DNA of 59,322 bases from Collinsella aerofaciens (GTDB lineage Bacteria; Actinomycetota; Coriobacteriia; Coriobacteriales; Coriobacteriaceae). Below, one piece after another: positions 21,278 through 30,367 of this stretch. The stretch is taken from NCBI GenBank assembly GCA_905213325.1, contig CAJMHW010000008.1:1-59322 (forward strand). The letters run 5' to 3'. Below the pieces are notes generated by a model. That model searched no databases, was not told where the DNA came from, and worked only from the letters and a program-made list of their open reading frames with translations. The stretch's first letter is position 1. Every line of letters begins with the position of its first letter. A program made the position numbers and the translations under genes.

Positions 21278-22654
21278 CTAGGCCCTCAACAGATAGCGCA
21301 CCTCGTAGGGCGCAAGCTCAAGGGAGCCAGCTAGCTCGACCGTGGGCACGCCATCGGCAAGCAGGTCAACAAAGGACCCGTTGAGCTCGCCGGTGCCAAA
21401 GGTGTAAGGCTCGCCCACGGCGTTCACCGCCACGAGCACCGTTGCGTCGTCGCAGGCGCGCTCGAACAGCAGCTGCTTGTTCTGGATCACCACATTGCGA
21501 TAGGCACCGTAGTTGAGAGCACGGGCCGCCGCGTCGTCGGCCGAACGAAGGTGTGCGAGCTGCGTGATGAACGCCGTCAGTTCGTTGGGCGCAGGCTCAT
21601 CGAGCGCAGGGCGCAGCGCCCAGTCGCCATCGGGGCCGCCCTTTTCGCCAGCAATTCCCCACTCGCTGCCATAGTAGACGCACGGGATGCCCGGCATGCC
21701 AAAGAGCATGCCATAGGCGGGACGCAGGCACGACTTGTCAGTGAGGATGCTTGCCAGTCGCGGCACGTCGTGGTTGTCGACAAACGACAGCAGGTGCTTG
21801 CCGCGGTAGATGCACCAGGGGTCGCCGCCAAACTGACGGTGCAGCGAGTGTGCAATCTCGAACATGTTGACCGAGTTAAAGCTGGAGTACAGGCCCTTGT
21901 AACACTCGTAGTTGGTGCAGGAGTCGAGCATCTCGTCGTTGACGATCTGGTTGTAGTCGCCGTGGAGCGTCTCGCCGATCAGCACGAAGTCGGGCTTGAG
22001 CTCACGGGCGAAGCTATGCAGACGACGCATGAAGTCGCGGTCGAGCATATAGGCAACGTCCAGGCGCAGGCCGTCGACGCCAAAGACCTCGGCCCAGCGG
22101 TGCACGGACTCAAGCAGGTAATTGACCACGGCAGGGTTTTGCAAGTTGAGCTTCACGAGCTCAAAATGGCCTTCCCAACCCTCGTACCAAAAGCCGTCGC
22201 CGTAGCAGGAGTCGCCATCAAAGCTAATGTGGAACCAGTCCTTGTACGGCGAGTCCCACTTACGCTCCTGCACATCGCGGAAGGCCCAAAAGCCACGACC
22301 GACGTGGTTAAAGACAGCATCGAGCACCACACGGATGCCATGGGCGTGCAACGTCTCGCACACGGCGGCAAAGTCGGCGTCCCCACCCAGGCGGCGGTCG
22401 ATATGGCGCAGACTGCGCGTGTCGTAGCCATGGCTGTCGGATTCGAGCGGCGGGTTGATGAGCACAGCGCCAACGCCGAGTTCCTGCAGGTAGTCGGCCC
22501 ATTGGGCAATCTTCATGATGGGCGCATCGGGGTTGGGCGCGGCGTTGGCAGCCTGGGCGAGTTCATCCTCGGCGACGGGGGCGGCGTTTTCGCGCGGAGC
22601 TCCGCAGAAGCCCAGCGGATAGATCTGATAGAACGTCGTCTCGTATGCCCACAT
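21278..22654 (-). CDS. Alpha-amylase family glycoside hydrolase (GH13)
   Basis: 458 residues without a signal peptide, hence cytoplasmic. The GH13 regions are all present: VVLDAVFNHVGRG, the nucleophile in GLRLDVAYML (about Asp200), the acid/base Glu in LIGETLHGD (about 228) and the transition-state Asp in FVDNHDVPRLAS (about 292). It likely cleaves or transfers alpha-glucosyl bonds in maltodextrins. Start ATG with GGGAGGT. A long perfect palindrome lies just upstream at 22726-22792. Confidence 0.88.
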   Translation of the reverse strand: MWAYETTFYQIYPLGFCGAPRENAAPVAEDELAQAANAAPNPDAPIMKIAQWADYLQELGVGAVLINPPLESDSHGYDTRSLRHIDRRLGGDADFAAVCETLHAHGIRVVLDAVFNHVGRGFWAFRDVQERKWDSPYKDWFHISFDGDSCYGDGFWYEGWEGHFELVKLNLQNPAVVNYLLESVHRWAEVFGVDGLRLDVAYMLDRDFMRRLHSFARELKPDFVLIGETLHGDYNQIVNDEMLDSCTNYECYKGLYSSFNSVNMFEIAHSLHRQFGGDPWCIYRGKHLLSFVDNHDVPRLASILTDKSCLRPAYGMLFGMPGIPCVYYGSEWGIAGEKGGPDGDWALRPALDEPAPNELTAFITQLAHLRSADDAAARALNYGAYRNVVIQNKQLLFERACDDATVLVAVNAVGEPYTFGTGELNGSFVDLLADGVPTVELAGSLELAPYEVRYLLRA

Positions 22655-22725
22655 AGCAACCTCCCGGTAAGCTCAACACAACGACATCCATTGTATGCCC
22701 GGCTTGTATCCTCTTCCCCAAAATA

Positions 22726-22792
22726 AGTTGCGGTGGAATAGTTCCTGCTTGGGCCTTCAGAGGCCTTAAACAGGAACTATTCCACCGCAACT
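22726..22792. repeat. Perfect 22-bp-arm palindrome with inner hairpin
   Basis: Arms 22726-22747 (AGTTGCGGTGGAATAG then TTCCTG) and 22771-22792 are exact inverted copies. The 23-bp centre has its own stem GGCCT/AGGCC. It sits between the MFS gene's 3' end (22808) and the amylase start. There is no T run on either side, so it is not a classical terminator. Confidence 0.85.
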
Positions 22793-22807
22793 GATGAGGG
22801 AACGTGA

Positions 22808-24004
22808 TTAGGCGACAGGCTTTGCGCGGCGTATGGCCGGGAACATTACCGTGATGGCGAGGATGACGCCCACGGCGGCGATTGCGCCACCCGCGCAGCC
22901 GATCCAGGCGATACCGGGACCCGAAACCACGGCGCCGCCGATCGCGGTACCCGTGCCGATACCGAGGTTGAACAGGCCCGAGAAGATCGACATGGCGACG
23001 GCCGACGAATCTGCCGGCGTGTGCTTGATGAGCTCGGCCTGAAACGCCACGTTAAAGGCCGTGGCGCAGCAACCCCACAGTGCGCAGACGGCAAGCACTG
23101 TCACGAGCGACGATGCGGCCGGCCCCATGAGCAGCAGGGCCACCGGCACGCCGGAGAGCGTGATAGCCAAGAACGGGAAGCGATGCCCATCGAACAGGCG
23201 GCCGAACAGCCAGCTTCCGAGCAGACCGGAGCAGCCGAACGCCGTCAGCGTCATGGTGATAGCGCTTGCGTCGACATGGGCGACCTGAGCCAGGAAAGGC
23301 TCGATATAGCTGTAGCTTGCGTAATAGCCGGTCGCCATGAAGACCGTGACTGCGTAGAGCGCGATGAGGAGCGGGTTCTTGAGCAGCTCGGGCAGCTGTT
23401 TGACGGTAAAGCGCTCACCCGCCGGCATGGCCGGGAACACCGCTGCCTGGTAGACGGCCGCGATGGCTGAGAGGCCCCCGACCACGGCAAACGTCATGCG
23501 CCAGCCCACGGCCAAGCCAATGCCGCGACCGAGAGGCAGGCCAAAGATCTGCGCGATGGACGAGCCCGTAGCGATCATGCTGATGGCGAGCGCGCCGTGG
23601 CGAGTGTCGACCAGGCGCGAGGCCATAATCGAGGCGACTGACCAGAACACGGCATGTGCGCAAGCGACCACCAGGCGCGCGCAGACCAGGATGGGATAGG
23701 TCGGCGCCACAGCGGACAGGAACTGACCGAGCGAGAACACGGCCAGCACGCCCAGCAGCATCCGCTTGAACTCAAAGCGCGAGGCGAACACCATGAGCGG
23801 CAGCGACAGCAGCATGACGCCCCAGGCATAGACCGAGATCATGATGCCCGCCTGGGCCTCGGTGAGCGAGAACGACGCGGCGATATCAGTCAAAAGGCCG
23901 ATGGGCATAAACTCCGACGTGTTGAACACGAACGCACAGCAGGTGAGCCCGACGAGTGGGAGCCACTGCTTGAGCGTGATGCCGTCTTGCCTTGTCTGAG
24001 TCAT
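22808..24004 (-). CDS. MFS transporter, sugar/drug efflux (DHA1, SotB-like)
   Basis: 398 residues from the ATG at 24004, with about 12 hydrophobic segments from the first, LPLVGLTCCAFVFNTSEFMP, to the last before a short basic tail. NTSEFMPIGLLTDIA and the mid-loop RLVDTRHGALAISMIATG resemble the sugar-efflux / arabinose-efflux group of DHA1 proton antiporters. An in-frame extension to 24100 has no ribosome-binding site. The substrate cannot be told. Confidence 0.85.
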   Translation of the reverse strand: MTQTRQDGITLKQWLPLVGLTCCAFVFNTSEFMPIGLLTDIAASFSLTEAQAGIMISVYAWGVMLLSLPLMVFASRFEFKRMLLGVLAVFSLGQFLSAVAPTYPILVCARLVVACAHAVFWSVASIMASRLVDTRHGALAISMIATGSSIAQIFGLPLGRGIGLAVGWRMTFAVVGGLSAIAAVYQAAVFPAMPAGERFTVKQLPELLKNPLLIALYAVTVFMATGYYASYSYIEPFLAQVAHVDASAITMTLTAFGCSGLLGSWLFGRLFDGHRFPFLAITLSGVPVALLLMGPAASSLVTVLAVCALWGCCATAFNVAFQAELIKHTPADSSAVAMSIFSGLFNLGIGTGTAIGGAVVSGPGIAWIGCAGGAIAAVGVILAITVMFPAIRRAKPVA

Positions 24005-24037
24005 ATATAACGTCTCCAATCGTTTTGAGCGGAGGCG

Positions 24038-24067
24038 ATTATATAGCAACGGCCCCGCATCCGTCAG
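24038..24067 (-). promoter_or_regulatory. Candidate promoter of the MFS gene
   Basis: Minus strand CTGACG (24067-24062), 18-bp spacer and a perfect TATAAT (24043-24038), 34 bp before the MFS start codon. It overlaps the feoAB 3' hairpin at 24051-24082. Confidence 0.5.
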
Positions 24068-24082
24068 TACAGATACGGGGCC
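24051..24082 (-). terminator. Hairpin after feoAB
   Basis: GGCCCCGCATC (24051-24061) pairs with GATACGGGGCC (24072-24082) apart from one bulged pair. The T run on the minus strand is poor, so termination efficiency is doubtful; feoAB may read into the MFS gene. Confidence 0.5.
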
Positions 24083-24124
24083 GAAAACAATTCGATACAC
24101 AGAGGTTGCGCCGTCAATTCATAA

Positions 24125-26485
24125 CTAAGCCAACCCCAGCAATATGCCCGCCGAATGCACGACAAACGCCACGATCCAGGCAACGGCGACCTGAAACGCG
24201 AATACGGCCACGGCATAGCGTGCGCCCAACTCGCTCTTGACGGCGCCGATTGCCGCCACGCAAGGCGGGTACAGCAGCGTAAAGACCAGGAACACGTAGG
24301 CGGTAAACGGCGAAAACATGGCTGACAGTGCCGCGGGAGAGGTTGCGCCCAAAAGCACCGTAAGCGTCGAGATGACGCTCTCCTTGGCGATAAGTCCGGT
24401 GACGAGCGCCGTCGAGGCGCGCCAGTCGCCAAAGCCGAGCGGGGCCAACACCGGCGCGATGATGCTACCCAGACCGGCAAGCAGGCTTTGCGACTGATCG
24501 GCGACCACGTTAAAGCGGATATCGAACGTCTGCAGGAACCAGATGACCACCGTAGCGGCAAAGATAATGGTAAAGGCCTTGGTGATGAAGTCCTTGGCCT
24601 TATCCCATGCCAGCATCACCGTCGTCTTGACGCTCGGCAGGCGGTAATTGGGGAGCTCCATGATAAACGGCACCGGGTCGCCCTTAAATGCCGTGCGGTT
24701 GAGCACCAAAGCCGCGACGCAGCCGACCACGATACCGATCAGATAGAGCGAGACCATGGCGGGGACCGTCGCCTGCGGGAAAAACGCCCCGCACAGCAAG
24801 CCGTAAACCGGCAGCTTGGCTGAGCAGCTCATAAACGGCGTGAGCATGACCGTCATCTTGCGGTCGTGCTCGGATGGGAGCGTACGGGTCGACATGATAG
24901 CCGGCACGGTGCAGCCAAAACCGACGAGCATGGGCACGAAGCTGCGGCCCGACAGGCCAAAGCGACGCAACACCTTATCCATGACAAAGGCCACGCGCGC
25001 CATGTATCCGGAGTCTTCCAGAATGGAGAGGAACAAAAAGAGCACGACGATAATCGGCAGGAAGGTCAGCACGCTGCCCACACCCGTAAGCACGCCGTCG
25101 ACAGCCAGCGAGCGCACCACGTCGTTGGTACCGAACGCCTTGAGGCCCGCATCGGCCGAGGCGATGATGGTAGCGATACCGTCCTCCATGAGTCCCTGCA
25201 ACGCCGCGCCGATCACGCCAAACGTCAGCCAAAAGACGAGGCCCATGATCACCAGAAACGCCGGAATGGCTGTGTAACGACCTGTCAGGATGCGGTCGAT
25301 CTTGACGGAGCGCACGTGCTCGCGGCTCTCGTGCGGTTTGACGACGCAGCGCCCACACACGTCGCCGATAAAGCTAAAGCGCATATCGGCCAGCGCGGAC
25401 AGGCGGTCGGTGCCAGCCTCGCCCTCCATCTGGGTAATGATGTGCTCGATGGCGTCGAGCTCGTTGCGGTCTAGGTGAAGCGCTTCGGTTACCAGCTCGT
25501 CACCCTCAACCAGCTTGGTCGCCGCAAAACGCACCGGAATGTGCGCCGTCGTGGCATGGTCCTCGATAAGATTGGCAATACCGTGGATGCATCGATGCAG
25601 CGCGCCGCCGTCCGGACCGTCGGGCGCGCAAAAGTCCAGACGGCCGGGGCGCTCGCGGAACCGCGCCACGTGCAAGGCATGATCCACCAGCTCGCCGATA
25701 CCCTCGTTGCGGGCAGCGCTAATGGGGACAACGGGCACGCCCAGCAGGCTCTCGAGCAGGTTGACGTCCACGGCGCCGCCGTTGGCCGTCACCTCGTCCA
25801 TCATGTTGAGCGCGATGACCATGGGGCGGTCGAGCTCCATAAGCTGCAGCGTCAGGTACAGGTTGCGCTCGATGTTGGTGGCGTCAATGATGTCGATGAT
25901 GGCGTCCGGGCGCTCGTCGAGGATGAACTGACGGCTCACGACTTCTTCGCCTGTGTACGGCGACAGGGAGTAAATGCCGGGCAGGTCGGTAACGCTCGCC
26001 TCGGGGTGGTTGCGAATGGTGCCGTCCTTGCGGTCGACCGTCACGCCGGGAAAGTTACCGACGTGCTGGTTGGAGCCCGTAAGCTGGTTGAACAGCGTGG
26101 TCTTGCCGCAGTTTTGGTTACCGGCAAGGGCAAAATGCAGCGGCGCGCCCTCGGGCACGGCCGTTTTTGCCGCACGGGGTGAATACGTCCCCTCGCCCAG
26201 GGCCGGGTGGTCCGTCGTGCCGATTGCGGCGTTAACGCGCGGGCCGGTATCGGTGTCGTGCACATCCACGAGCTCAATGCGTGCGGCATCGTCCTTGCGC
26301 AGCGTCAACTCGTAGCCACGTAGGCGGATCTCGAGCGGGTCACCCATGGGGGCGTACTTCATCATGGTGACTTCGGTGCCCGGCGTTAGACCCATGTCCA
26401 AAATATGCTGTCGGAGTGCCTGATCGTCCGATGCCACCGATGCGACAACGGCGTCCTTTCCAATCTCGAGTGTATCGAGCTTCAC
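24125..26485 (-). CDS. feoB: Ferrous iron transporter, fused FeoA-FeoB
   Basis: 786 residues. Residues 1-75 form an SH3-like FeoA domain (HILDMGLTPGTEVTMMKYAP). A linker leads to the FeoB G domain: GNQNCGKTT at ~119-127, PGVTVDRK, DLPGIYSLSPYTGEE, NMMDE. The C-terminal half is a polytopic membrane core with the Gate motifs (VGFGCTVPAIM and SCSAKLPVYGLL). It takes up Fe2+ across the cytoplasmic membrane using GTP. No separate feoA or feoC is nearby. Upstream are tandem GGTTAGCC boxes suggesting iron-dependent repression. Confidence 0.96.
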   Translation of the reverse strand: MKLDTLEIGKDAVVASVASDDQALRQHILDMGLTPGTEVTMMKYAPMGDPLEIRLRGYELTLRKDDAARIELVDVHDTDTGPRVNAAIGTTDHPALGEGTYSPRAAKTAVPEGAPLHFALAGNQNCGKTTLFNQLTGSNQHVGNFPGVTVDRKDGTIRNHPEASVTDLPGIYSLSPYTGEEVVSRQFILDERPDAIIDIIDATNIERNLYLTLQLMELDRPMVIALNMMDEVTANGGAVDVNLLESLLGVPVVPISAARNEGIGELVDHALHVARFRERPGRLDFCAPDGPDGGALHRCIHGIANLIEDHATTAHIPVRFAATKLVEGDELVTEALHLDRNELDAIEHIITQMEGEAGTDRLSALADMRFSFIGDVCGRCVVKPHESREHVRSVKIDRILTGRYTAIPAFLVIMGLVFWLTFGVIGAALQGLMEDGIATIIASADAGLKAFGTNDVVRSLAVDGVLTGVGSVLTFLPIIVVLFLFLSILEDSGYMARVAFVMDKVLRRFGLSGRSFVPMLVGFGCTVPAIMSTRTLPSEHDRKMTVMLTPFMSCSAKLPVYGLLCGAFFPQATVPAMVSLYLIGIVVGCVAALVLNRTAFKGDPVPFIMELPNYRLPSVKTTVMLAWDKAKDFITKAFTIIFAATVVIWFLQTFDIRFNVVADQSQSLLAGLGSIIAPVLAPLGFGDWRASTALVTGLIAKESVISTLTVLLGATSPAALSAMFSPFTAYVFLVFTLLYPPCVAAIGAVKSELGARYAVAVFAFQVAVAWIVAFVVHSAGILLGLA

Positions 26486-26535
26486 GTCCGTGTTCCTCCC
26501 CCGGCGCCCACAGGGCGTTGCATTTTGTTTATCTT

Positions 26536-26560
26536 GGCTAACCGTTTGCCATGGCTAACC
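26536..26560 (-). promoter_or_regulatory. Tandem GGTTAGCC boxes upstream of feoAB
   Basis: GGCTAACC occurs at 26536-26543 and 26553-26560, 17 bp apart, about 50-75 bp before the feoAB start. On the minus strand each reads GGTTAGCC, the half-site and centre of the DtxR/IdeR iron box. The other half is poorly kept. Inference: an iron-dependent operator. The remaining part of this 335-bp gap contains repeat B2. Confidence 0.45.
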
Positions 26561-26681
26561 ATTTAACCACGCATGATAGCGCGAACATACGACGATGTTC
26601 AATCAACAGATTGTTGCAAGGACCGTCCCCAAGTGCCGCATCTGGGCCATAGCAACGCCGATGTCTTGGAACCGACAGCGA

Positions 26682-26780
26682 AAGCCCGCCAGAGCGAGCA
26701 AGGTGCCTTGAAGCGAGGTGGCATTGACCTTCTGGTCATGCCACCGAAGCTGAAAGGCAGATTGCCGCTCTGGCGGGCTT
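26682..26780. repeat. Family B nested hairpin, copy 2
   Basis: Outer arms AAGCCCGCCAGAGC (26682-26695) and GCTCTGGCGGGCTT (26767-26780) are perfect. The inner stem is GGTGGCAT/ATGCCACC with GACC/GGTC. Internal bases CAAGGTGCCTTGAAG and TGAAAGGCAGATTG repeat those of copies 1 and 3. It sits downstream of the alpha/beta hydrolase gene. Confidence 0.88.
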
Positions 26781-26820
26781 GCAGCGTCAAATGGTTACGG
26801 CGTTTGGTAAAACGCCGTAA

Positions 26821-27723
26821 CTAAAACCCGTGGCGCTCCAGAAAGCGGAAGGCTAGGCGGATCCAGGGACGGACCGCCACCTGCTTGTCCTCGTTGTCGA
26901 CCGCGGTGTTGGCGTTGCCGAGCGAAAGGCCGTGGCCGCCCTGGTCAAAGACGTGCATCTCGCAAGCGACGCCCTCCTCGGCCATGCGCTGCGCAAACGG
27001 ATAGACCTGCGCGATCGGCGCCGTTTTGTCGTCGGACACGCCCCACACAAAGGTCGGCGGCATCTGACGCGAAACATGTGTGGTGGGGCAGATATCGGAC
27101 AGGTGCTCGTCAGTGGCCTCGCCACCCGTCACCATCGACAGGTAGTCGTTGAGCAGATCGCGCCCCGTCTTGCCGCCCGTCTTGGGCACACGCAAGTCAA
27201 TGCGCGGATCGCGTGTCTGCATGTCGCGCACATAGGCAAAGTCGAGCAATGGATAGCCCAGCACCACGGCATCGGGACGAATGTCGTCCGGACGCGCCCC
27301 TGCCAAGCCCGCGAAGGGACCAGTCTTCCATTGCGTTGCCAGCGAAGCACAGATCATGCCGCCCGCCGAGAATCCCACGACGCACACACGCTTAGGATCG
27401 ACATGCCACTCGTCGGCGTTGGCGCGCACCGTGGCGACCATCTTGGCAAGATCTGCCTGGGGGTGCGGAAAGCTCACGTCACCCGTAGAACTCGTGACAT
27501 AGTTGAGCACAAAGGTCTGGTAACCGTGATCCAAAAACGCAAACGCCACCGGGTCCTGCTCGTGCGGAGCGATATGCGTGAACCCGCCTCCGCCGCAGAT
27601 GATCACCGCGGGGCGGCGGCCATTGGGCTTGTCGGGCAGCGGCTCGGCACCCAAATACGTAAACGTCGCCGGATATTCGTCGGTCGGCTCCTCGCCCCAC
27701 AGCGCATGGTTCTCGACAATCAT
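26821..27723 (-). CDS. Alpha/beta hydrolase (esterase/lipase-like)
   Basis: 300 residues, cytoplasmic. An oxyanion-type loop GGGGFTHIAPHEQDPVAF, the nucleophile elbow GFSAGGMICA, an acid in GVSDDKTAP and the His in DQGGHGLSLG complete a Ser-Asp-His triad. This fits the BD-FAE / acetyl-esterase group that cleaves ester bonds on carbohydrates or small molecules. The substrate is unknown. It is not in an obvious operon: feoAB starts 336 bp downstream, with repeat B2 between. Confidence 0.88.
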   Translation of the reverse strand: MIVENHALWGEEPTDEYPATFTYLGAEPLPDKPNGRRPAVIICGGGGFTHIAPHEQDPVAFAFLDHGYQTFVLNYVTSSTGDVSFPHPQADLAKMVATVRANADEWHVDPKRVCVVGFSAGGMICASLATQWKTGPFAGLAGARPDDIRPDAVVLGYPLLDFAYVRDMQTRDPRIDLRVPKTGGKTGRDLLNDYLSMVTGGEATDEHLSDICPTTHVSRQMPPTFVWGVSDDKTAPIAQVYPFAQRMAEEGVACEMHVFDQGGHGLSLGNANTAVDNEDKQVAVRPWIRLAFRFLERHGF

Positions 27724-27909
27724 ATGTGCTCCCTTCGCGCAAATTATGCGCCCTTATTTTTCGCCTTCAAGCGTACCCCACTTGAACCCGTGGCGCAGAA
27801 ACACTCCGACAATAAGTTTCCCTTCAACTGATATATCACATAATCCCAGTTCGGAGGTATCGTTGAGCAGCGTAGAATAGGGGCGTTGACCAAGCCGCGA
27901 AACACATGT

Positions 27910-27919
27910 GAAACGTTTC
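27910..27919. promoter_or_regulatory. Perfect GAAACGTTTC palindrome (cre / LacI-type site)
   Basis: The 10-bp perfect palindrome with central CG is flanked by TGT on the left, similar to catabolite-responsive elements and other LacI-family operators. It lies 48 bp before the crr start codon. No LacI-family gene is in the window, so the regulator is unknown. Confidence 0.45.
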
Positions 27920-27966
27920 CGGCAAACCAAACGCGCGATATGCGCCTATTTAAGTTGGAGGCAACT

Positions 27967-28530
27967 ATGGGTCTGCTCGATTCGCTTAAGTCCACCTTCA
28001 CCTCGACCGGCGAGGCGTCCGTTCCGCCCGCAGCAAGCTTCGCTACCCGCGAAGGCGTCATCTATGCCCCCGTCAACGGCGTGCTCGTCAACCTGGACGA
28101 GGTTCCCGACGAGACGATCGCCTCGGGCATGCTTGGCCAGGGCTATGGCATCGAGCCCATTACCGGCACCATCTATGCGCCCGCCAACGGCCGCATCGGT
28201 GCCACCACTGTCACCAACCACTCCATCGGCATGATTACCGAGGACGGCCTGCGCGTGTTCATCCATGTCGGCCTGGGCACCGTGGAAATGAACGGCAAGG
28301 GTTTTGCCCGCTTTGTCGAGATGGGCGATGTGGTCAAGGCAGGCCAGCCGCTCATCAGCTTCGACCGCGAGGCCATTAAGGCCGCTGGTCACGAGGACAT
28401 CGTGACCGTCATCGTCTCCGAGCTCGATCGTCTTAAGAGCATCGACCATGTCGGCGAGTCTGGAACGCTTATCGGCGGCAACCCGCTCGTCAAGCTTGGC
28501 GACCCGCTGCTGGTAGCCAAGACCAAGTAG
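27967..28530 (+). CDS. crr: PTS glucose-type EIIA protein
   Basis: 187 residues with the phosphorylated histidine in RVFIHVGLGTVEMNGKGF (His100) and its partner His85 in TNHSIGM. It takes phosphate from HPr and passes it to an EIIB domain. It is free-standing, not fused to EIIBC. The beta-glucoside EIIBC at 45485 lacks an IIA domain and is one possible client. TGGAGG precedes the ATG at 27967; an upstream in-frame start at 27886 has none. Confidence 0.93.
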   Translation: MGLLDSLKSTFTSTGEASVPPAASFATREGVIYAPVNGVLVNLDEVPDETIASGMLGQGYGIEPITGTIYAPANGRIGATTVTNHSIGMITEDGLRVFIHVGLGTVEMNGKGFARFVEMGDVVKAGQPLISFDREAIKAAGHEDIVTVIVSELDRLKSIDHVGESGTLIGGNPLVKLGDPLLVAKTK

Positions 28531-28567
28531 CCAGGCCCCGCGCCACACAGCCAAAAGGCACCTCGTC

Positions 28568-28606
28568 AAGCGCCCGCGACCATTTGGCCGCGGGCGCTTT
28601 TCGTTT
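28568..28606 (+). terminator. crr terminator
   Basis: AAGCGCCCGCG pairs with CGCGGGCGCTT around a 10-nt loop, followed by TTCGTTT. It lies 38 bp after the crr stop. Confidence 0.88.
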
Positions 28607-28711
28607 GAAAAACCATCCCGCCAATGCCTTATCTGTATAGCCCAAATGAGACGAGCTGCTAGAATAACGAACTGTATGGATAACTATCATTCAACCGTTA
28701 TGGGAGGATAC

Positions 28712-30115
28712 GTGAACCGCACCAAAATCGCGCAGCTCTATGCCGATGCCGAGTCGCTCGGCGGCCAAACCGTCACCGTCGCCGGCTGGGTCAAGTCCGT
28801 CCGCGACATGAAGAACTTTGGCTTTGTTACGCTCAACGACGGCAGCTGCTTCCGCGACCTGCAGATCGTCATGAACCGCGAGGCACTCGACAACTACGAC
28901 GAGATCGCCCATCAAAACGTCTCGGCCGCACTCATTTGCACCGGCACCGTCAAGCTGACCCCCGATGCGCCCCAGCCTTTCGAGCTTTCTGCCACCTCCA
29001 TCGAGGTCGAGGGCACGAGCGCCCCGGATTACCCGCTGCAGAAGAAGCGCGCAACCGTCGAGTTCCTGCGCACCCAGCAGCACCTGCGCCCGCGCACCAA
29101 CCTGTTCCGCGCCGTGTTCCGCATCCGCTCTGTCGCGGCTGCCGCCATCCACCGCTTCTTCCAGGAGCAGGGCTTTGTCTACGTCAACACCCCCATCATC
29201 ACCACGAGTGACTGCGAGGGCGCCGGCGAGATGTTCCGCGTGACCACGCTCGACCCCAAAAACCCGCCCCTCACCGAGTCCGGCGAGGTCGACTGGAGCC
29301 AGGACTTCTTTGGCAAGCATGCGAGCCTCACCGTGTCCGGCCAGCTCAATGCCGAGAACTTTGCCATGGCCTTTGGCGACGTGTACACCTTTGGCCCCAC
29401 CTTCCGCGCCGAAAACTCCAACACCACGCGCCACGCCGCCGAGTTTTGGATGATTGAGCCCGAAATGGCCTTCGCCGATCTGAACGACTACATGGATAAC
29501 GCCGAGGCCATGCTCAAGTACGTCCTTAAGGACGTCATGGCCACCTGCCCCGACGAGCTCAATATGCTCAACAAGTTTGTGGACAAGGGTCTGCTCGAGC
29601 GCCTGGACCATGTCGCCAACTCCGACTTTGCCCGCGTCACCTATACCGAGGCCGTCGAGATCCTGGAGCAGGCAGTCGCTGCGGGTCACAAGTTTGACTA
29701 TCCCGTGAGCTGGGGCATCGACCTGCAAACCGAGCACGAGCGTTTCCTGACCGAGGAGCACTTTAAGCGCCCGACCTTTGTAACCGACTACCCGGCCGAG
29801 ATCAAGGCGTTCTACATGCGCATGAACGAGGACGGCAAGACCGTCGCCGCCGCCGACTGCCTGGTTCCCGGTATCGGCGAGATTATCGGCGGCTCCCAGC
29901 GCGAGGAGCGCCTGGATCTGCTCGAGGCCCGCATCAAGGACCTGGGCATGAATCCCGAGCAGTACAAGTACTACCTTGACCTGCGCCGCTACGGTTCCTG
30001 CAAGCACGCCGGCTACGGCTTGGGCTTCGAGCGCTTGGTGATGTACCTCACCGGCGTGGGCAACATCCGCGACGTCCTGCCGCACCCGCGCACCGTGGGC
30101 AACGCCGACTTCTAA
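28712..30115 (+). CDS. asnS: Asparagine--tRNA ligase
   Basis: Charges tRNA-Asn with asparagine, a class II synthetase. The OB-fold anticodon domain (VTVAGWVKSVRDMKNFGFV) is N-terminal. Motif 2 is FRAENSNTTRHAAEFWMIEPE and motif 3 is GYGLGFERLVMYLTG; the HAAEFWMIEPE form marks Asn rather than Asp specificity. I chose GTG at 28712 because GGGAGG lies just before it; the ATG at 28700 also reads in frame. About 467 residues. Confidence 0.95.
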   Translation: MNRTKIAQLYADAESLGGQTVTVAGWVKSVRDMKNFGFVTLNDGSCFRDLQIVMNREALDNYDEIAHQNVSAALICTGTVKLTPDAPQPFELSATSIEVEGTSAPDYPLQKKRATVEFLRTQQHLRPRTNLFRAVFRIRSVAAAAIHRFFQEQGFVYVNTPIITTSDCEGAGEMFRVTTLDPKNPPLTESGEVDWSQDFFGKHASLTVSGQLNAENFAMAFGDVYTFGPTFRAENSNTTRHAAEFWMIEPEMAFADLNDYMDNAEAMLKYVLKDVMATCPDELNMLNKFVDKGLLERLDHVANSDFARVTYTEAVEILEQAVAAGHKFDYPVSWGIDLQTEHERFLTEEHFKRPTFVTDYPAEIKAFYMRMNEDGKTVAAADCLVPGIGEIIGGSQREERLDLLEARIKDLGMNPEQYKYYLDLRRYGSCKHAGYGLGFERLVMYLTGVGNIRDVLPHPRTVGNADF

Positions 30116-30156
30116 TCGCCATAGCGCCACCAAACGCGTTCCAGCGCATCACGCCA

Positions 30157-30189
30157 GCGCCTCTCGGCAAGCCGAGGGGCGCTTTTTTT
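30157..30189 (+). terminator. asnS terminator
   Basis: GCGCCTCTCGGC and GCCGAGGGGCGC pair around a two-base loop, followed by seven T. A strong Rho-independent terminator. Confidence 0.93.
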
Positions 30190-30367
30190 CAACAGCATCC
30201 GTCAAGCTTTTGGCAAGGTTTTGGTCAGTTAGGCAGGGTTGTTGAAAACTCGACCCGCCGTTTGCCGGCAACCATCGACCGTCCAAGGCGTCACGCGTCC
30301 TTGGCCAGACTCCGCACCCTAGGCTCTGATCTGCCATCACCAAAAAAAAGGAAAGGACGTGGGCGCT

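Noticed and set aside
26600..26681. Sequence CCGTCCCCAAGTGCC as another GGGACAGG-loop hairpin
   Set aside because: Only a partial match to the loop core and no pairing stem on either side.
28691..30133. 480-codon frame opposite asnS
   Set aside because: Antisense to an intact essential synthetase gene; low-complexity product and no ribosome-binding site.
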